From contig JADJEZ010000019.1 of NCBI GenBank assembly GCA_016708825.1, positions 1 through 9,672 of the forward strand: a stretch of DNA of 9,672 nt, in the 5' to 3' direction. The notes under the pieces were generated by a model, which was given only the letters and a program-made list of their open reading frames with translations, made no database searches and was not told where the DNA came from. The first letter of the stretch is position 1, and each line of letters starts with the position of its first letter. Source of the DNA: Betaproteobacteria bacterium. GTDB taxonomy: Bacteria > Pseudomonadota > Gammaproteobacteria > Burkholderiales > Usitatibacteraceae. Positions 6,671 to 9,672 of the stretch are shown one piece after another. The position numbers and the translations under genes are program-made.

Positions 6671-6711
6671 GGGGACGTTCCCCGATCGTCGCGAAACAGG
6701 GGAACGTCCCC
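6671..6711. repeat. REP-like inverted repeat GGGGACGTTCCCC
   Basis: GGGGACGTTCCCC (6671-6683) and its exact reverse complement GGGGAACGTCCCC (6699-6711) flank a 15-base loop. Each arm is itself nearly palindromic, and both are bordered by A/T-rich bases (AAAAT on the left, AATTAT on the right). The form resembles the extragenic palindromes spread by REP-associated tyrosine transposases, though none is present here. It begins right after the NuoB-like stop and could also act as a transcription barrier for that operon. A related GGGGACAGGGG occurs at 6616-6626. Confidence 0.6.
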
Positions 6712-6713
6712 AA

Positions 6714-7237
6714 TTATCGGCGCGAGGCGACGGCGGCGGATCGCCTGCAGGATCGCGATCGGCGTCGGCGGCAGCGCCGGCACCTCGACGTCCACGGAAT
6801 CACGTTCGACACTTTCCCGCAGCTCGCATAGCTCTCGCCGAAGATGCCGCCGGTGGAGCCGCAGTCGCCCACGGCGACGACGAGGCTTCGGCGCGGGCGT
6901 GGCCTCTGCACGCGATGTGGAAGCGCGTTCCATGTGCTTCGGGCGTGACGGGCCCGGTGACGAGCAGCATGTCGGCGTGGCGCGGGCTCGCGACGAACTT
7001 GATGCCGCCCAGCCCTCGATAAGTTGTAGAAGGGGTTGTTCACCGCCTGGATTCAGCGCCTGCAAAGCCGCTTTGGCAGGATCCGGCGTCCACCTGGCGG
7101 ATCGCGAGCGCGCGGCCGGAGTGAGCTCAACACCTCCGCCTGGATCTCCGGGGCGCGGGTGCGCAGCGCCTCGAGGGCGAAGGGGCGTCCTTTTTCACGA
7201 TGCCGGTGCGCACGATCCGCTTGAGGATGTGGATCAT
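6714..7237 (-). CDS. NuoB/HyfI-like small subunit of a complex I-like membrane complex (frameshifted)
   Basis: The minus strand starts MIHILKRIVRTGIVKKD, continues ALEALRTRAPEIQAEV, LAIRQVDAGSC, NNPFYNL, DMLLVTGPVTRHME and VVAVGDCGSTGGIFGESYASCG, then NVIP, VDVEVP, LPPTPIAILQAI and ends ASRR at a TAA (6714-6716). This is the NuoB / group-4 hydrogenase small subunit family, which carries the iron-sulfur cluster next to the large subunit. The length of about 174 residues fits. The first Cys (GSC) and GDC are seen. The second Cys of the usual G-S-C-x-G-C and the Cys of P-G-C-P-P are not readable (C-Q-S-G-F and P-A-L-P-P appear), but both spots lie beside frameshifts. Its ATG shares one base with the large-subunit stop (TGATG), a sign of translational coupling. 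It lies inside the cell on the membrane arm. Confidence 0.82.
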
Positions 7238-8800
7238 CAGCCGTCCTGTCCCGAGTAGCTCAGGTTGGAAGCTCTTGTTGATGAGCGGGAAGTCGGGAAC
7301 GATGCTGCCCATCACCGCGTCCTGGATCAATGGGCCGTCTTGCCACGGAGGGATCGTGGGCATGGCAGCGGCGGATCCTGCCGTCCTCGCCCGCCCTGAG
7401 GTGACGAGCACCTCGCCGCGCCATCCTTCCATACCCAGCCCGCGCCGAACGCCGCAGCCTGCGGCTGCGGCAGCTCCACGCGCAACTTCGCCGTCCGGCG
7501 CGCCCATCGCGATCGCGCGCACCAGCCGAAGGGATTCGAGCACCTCGTCGAAGCGCAGGTGCACGCGCGCGGCCACGTCGCCCGCGGTGTAGCCGGCCTT
7601 GCGAACGCCAAGCTCGCCGTAGGGCGCCGCCGGGAAATCCGCGCGCAGGTCGTTGGCCTGCCCGCTCGCCCGCCCGGCAAGGCCCGTGAGGCCGAGCTTC
7701 CTCGCGAGCTCCGGCGTCACGCGCCCTGTCGAGGAAGCGATCCTGCAGCCCCGCGTGCTCGTTTCGAAGATGTCGCGCAGGTCGCGAACCTCCGCCTGGA
7801 TGGCCTTAATTCCGGCCACCATGCGCTCGGCACCTGCGGCGTCGAAGCCGCCTCGTGACTCCGCCCGGCACGATGAGGTTCATGAGCAGGCGGTGGTGCC
7901 GAAGACCTCGCCGCCTGTGCGCAGCCAGTCCTCCTTCAGGCGCATGAACTGCGAGAGCGCGAAGGTGAGCGCGGCGTCGTTGCCGAGCGCGCCCAGGTCG
8001 CCCAGGTCCTTCGGGGGGGGGGGGGGGGGGGGGTGGGTCCGCGGCGCGGCGGCGGCACGACGCCCAGCAGCGATTCGCGGGCTCGAAGCGTAGGCCCACG
8101 CATAGGCGACGGTCGAGTCGCCGGGAGACACGGCCCGCAAGCCGAGGGTCTGGGCAACGGTGAAGTCCTCGAAGTGCTTCTCGATCCCCTTTGTGCACGT
8201 AGCCCAGCTGCGCCTCGGGAGGCGCAGCACCTTCTCGCCGACGATGGAGAAGCGGAAGTGCCCCGGCTCGATGATCCCGGCGTGGATCGGGCCCATTGGG
8301 GATCTCGTGCACCCTGTCGCCCTCGACGCGCACGAACGCGTAGTCGGCGGAGTGCGTTGGCGTAAGGTTTGCCGCGTCGAAGTCGCAGTGCAGCGGGAAG
8401 GCGTCCTCGGCCCACGCGCCATGCAGTGCGCAGCCACGGGCGGGTATCCGCCGCGCCCGATGCGCCGATGCCCAGCAGGCCGAAGAGCGCGCGTCACGCG
8501 CGCGGTTGCCGGGAAGAGCCCCGGAGAGGTCCGGTAACAAAGCGCGGGTTCCGGGCGACGACGATAAGTGCACGATCGCGAGCTCCCGCCTGCACCGCGT
8601 AGGCCGCGTACACGGAGAACTCTCGTCCCCGTCCTCGGAGAGGTCGCGGTGGTCCGCGCCTCACAGCGGGACGAGGCGCTTCCGCCGCCTCGCGCGCAAG
8701 CCGCGCGGCCTGGGTCCACTGCCACTGGCCCACGGCGGTAATCGCCACCGGCGCGTCGCGCCAGAGCACGGTCCAGGTGAGGTTCAGGCTCGATGCGCAT
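7237..8800 (-). CDS. Fused NuoC/NuoD-like large subunit without NiFe ligands (frameshifted)
   Basis: It starts MRIEPEPHLDRAL. A NuoC-like N-terminal domain (about the first 150 residues; LWRDAPVAITAVGQWQW, LIVVARNPRFVT, LSGLFPATARVTRAL) leads into a NuoD/HyfG-like domain: DAFPLHCDFDAANL, HEIPNGP, GIIEPGHFRFSIVGEKVLRL, LGYVHKGIEKHFE, GDSTVAYAWAYASS, LGDLGALGNDAAL, MNLIVPGGV, TGRVTPELARKLGLTGLAGRASGQ, DFPAAPYGELGVRKAG, RFDEVLESLRLVRAI and, near the C-terminus, PWQDGPLIQDAVMGSIVPDFPLINKSF. The places where true [NiFe] hydrogenases have C-x2-C pairs (before GDST and near PWQD) hold no cysteines, so it should not bind NiFe. The total of about 520 residues fits a HycE/HyfG-type fusion. Several indels are present, including an extra G near 8190 and an extra C near 7268. 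A poly-G run (8014-8033) replaces part of the conserved segment before LGDLGAL. It is five bases downstream of the HyfF-like stop. Confidence 0.85.
8014..8033. repeat. Run of 20 G inside the large-subunit gene
   Basis: Twenty consecutive G (then T and GGG) interrupt the coding sequence. On the coding strand it encodes prolines where relatives have a leucine-rich helix ending E-R-x-A-N-H before LGDLGALGND. It could be a genuine slippage-prone tract, a filled gap or a sequencing artefact; the loss of conserved residues favours an artefact. Confidence 0.8.
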
Positions 8801-8805
8801 GGCGA

Positions 8806-9672
8806 TCAGCCCAGCAGCCTTGCCGCCTCGGCGTACCAGGCCGCGAGGTAGGGCGATGAGGCCCAGGAGCAGTCCCAGCCCAGGTGCACGAACACCGGAC
8901 CAGCGCCGGCTGGTGCGCGAGGGGCTGCATGTGCGTGTCGCCGGAAGACCATGGGCTGCACGCGGCTGAAGACGGCGGGCGAAGGCCACGCCGAGTGCGA
9001 GCAGCAGGAAGGGCGTGGCCCAGGGGTGCGCTCGCGCATCGCCGTGGTGAGGATCAGAACCTGCTCGCGAAGACGCCGAAGGGCGGCATGCCCAGGATCG
9101 CGAGCGTGCCGACTGGCGAGCCCCCCAGCCCACCGTGGGGCCCACCTTCATGAGGCCGCGGATGTCCTCCATCACCTGCGTGCCGGCTCTCTGCGCGGCG
9201 TGGCCCACGGCGAAGAAGATCGCGCTCTTTCACGAGCGAGCGTACCGTCATGTGCAGCAGCCCCGCGAAGCTCCGCGATGGCCTGCCCATGCCGAAGGCG
9301 AAGGTGATGAGCCCCAGCGTGCTCGATCGACGAGTAGGCGAACATGTGCTTTCACGTCGCGCTGGCGCGACAGGAAGAACGCGGCCACCACCACCGAGAG
9401 CAGCCCGAAGCCCATCATCATGTTGCTCGCGAAGCGCGAATCCAGCGTTGCCTGCGGCCAGCACCTTGCATTGCAGTACCGAGTAGAGCGCGACATTCAG
9501 GAGCAGGCCCGAGAGCACCGCGGAGATCGGCGTCGGTTCCGCGCGTGCATCCGGCAGCCAGTTGTGCAGCGGCACGAGGCCGACCTTGGTGCCGTAGCCC
9601 ACCAGCAGGAAGACGAAGAGCGACATGATCGCGGCTTGAGGTCGCCCTTCACGAGGTTCAGTGCGTCCAGAG
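8806..9672 (-). CDS. HyfF/NuoL-family antiporter-like membrane subunit (5' end beyond window; frameshifted)
   Basis: About 290 C-terminal residues of an antiporter-like subunit are present. In order they read VFLLVGYGTKVGLVPLHNWL and PDA, PTPISAVLSGLLLNVALYSV, FASNMMMGFGLLSVVVAAFF, SRQRDVK, FAYSSIEH, GLITFAFGMG, FAGLLHMT, SLVK, VGHAAQRAGTQVMEDIRGLM, KVGPTVGWG, GTLAILGMPPFGVFAS, TPFLLLALGVAFA, VFSRVQPMVF, VFVHLG and PYLAAWYAEAARLLG before a TGA at 8806-8808. The family pumps or conducts ions across the inner membrane. Visible key residues include the membrane Lys of GYGTKVGL, the His of PLHNWLPDA and the HMTVRSLVK stretch. The wording is closest to HyfF-like subunits of hydrogenase-4-type operons. 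More than eight indels interrupt it. It is the first gene seen of the minus-strand operon; HyfB/C/E-like genes would be expected further right. Confidence 0.88.

Noticed and set aside
7237..8800. A working group-4 [NiFe] hydrogenase
   Set aside because: Both sites for the NiFe-binding C-x2-C pairs are without cysteine although the surrounding motifs are readable.
7880..9208. Minus-strand open frame of 442 codons as one protein
   Set aside because: It runs through the HyfF-like stop at 8806-8808 and the large-subunit start, moving in and out of frame with both. It is an accident of high GC plus indels.
1..9672. CRISPR array, tRNA or rRNA genes
   Set aside because: No regularly spaced repeats and no tRNA- or rRNA-like sequence was recognised on either strand.

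Overview
The window looks like a GC-rich proteobacterial chromosome fragment, most likely beta- or gammaproteobacterial. The evidence is the codon choice, a LysR/SDR/DUF924 gene set, a mobile-integron-type attC site and GGGGACGTTCCCC inverted repeats. The lineage is an inference. Almost every protein is interrupted by one-base indels. Where the intended protein is clear, most are missing bases in short homopolymers and the flanking motifs stay well conserved. Many breaks are therefore probably base-calling errors rather than mutations, and genes below are described across them.

Left end (1-660): an integron cassette remnant. An attC-like site (1-92) is followed by a minus-strand toxin-antitoxin pair. 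The antitoxin (about 366-580) comes first and has a good ribosome binding site; a RelE/ParE-like toxin (102-374) follows. Neither is intact in a single frame. A second attC-like core (GTCTAAC, 632-638) bounds the cassette but has no partner core downstream. About 140 bases with no recognisable gene follow.

797-1168: a shrunken, internally deleted direct-repeat copy of the molybdopterin oxidoreductase gene found at 4283-6334.

1177-4107: a visibly less GC-rich block of minus-strand genes: SDR oxidoreductase, a possible NTF2-like remnant, a three-helix small membrane protein, a DUF924 protein and a LysR regulator. This block lies between the two copies of the oxidoreductase gene.

4283-9672: a very GC-rich region. 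A [4Fe-4S]/bis-MGD molybdopterin oxidoreductase (+) loses its 3' end at about 6334, exactly where a minus-strand DUF1801 fragment also loses its 3' end. Beyond a 13-bp inverted repeat (6671-6711) lies a tightly packed minus-strand operon for a complex I-like membrane complex. In transcription order it encodes a HyfF/NuoL-type antiporter-like subunit (8806 to beyond the right edge), a fused NuoC/NuoD-like subunit (7237-8800) and a NuoB-like subunit (6714-7237). The large subunit lacks the cysteine pairs that hold NiFe, so this resembles an energy-converting hydrogenase-related (Ehr) complex rather than a hydrogenase. The neighbouring oxidoreductase is a candidate electron-donor module. The main surprises are the hidden toxin-antitoxin cassette, the repeated and deleted oxidoreductase fragment, and the oxidoreductase beside an Ehr-like operon.
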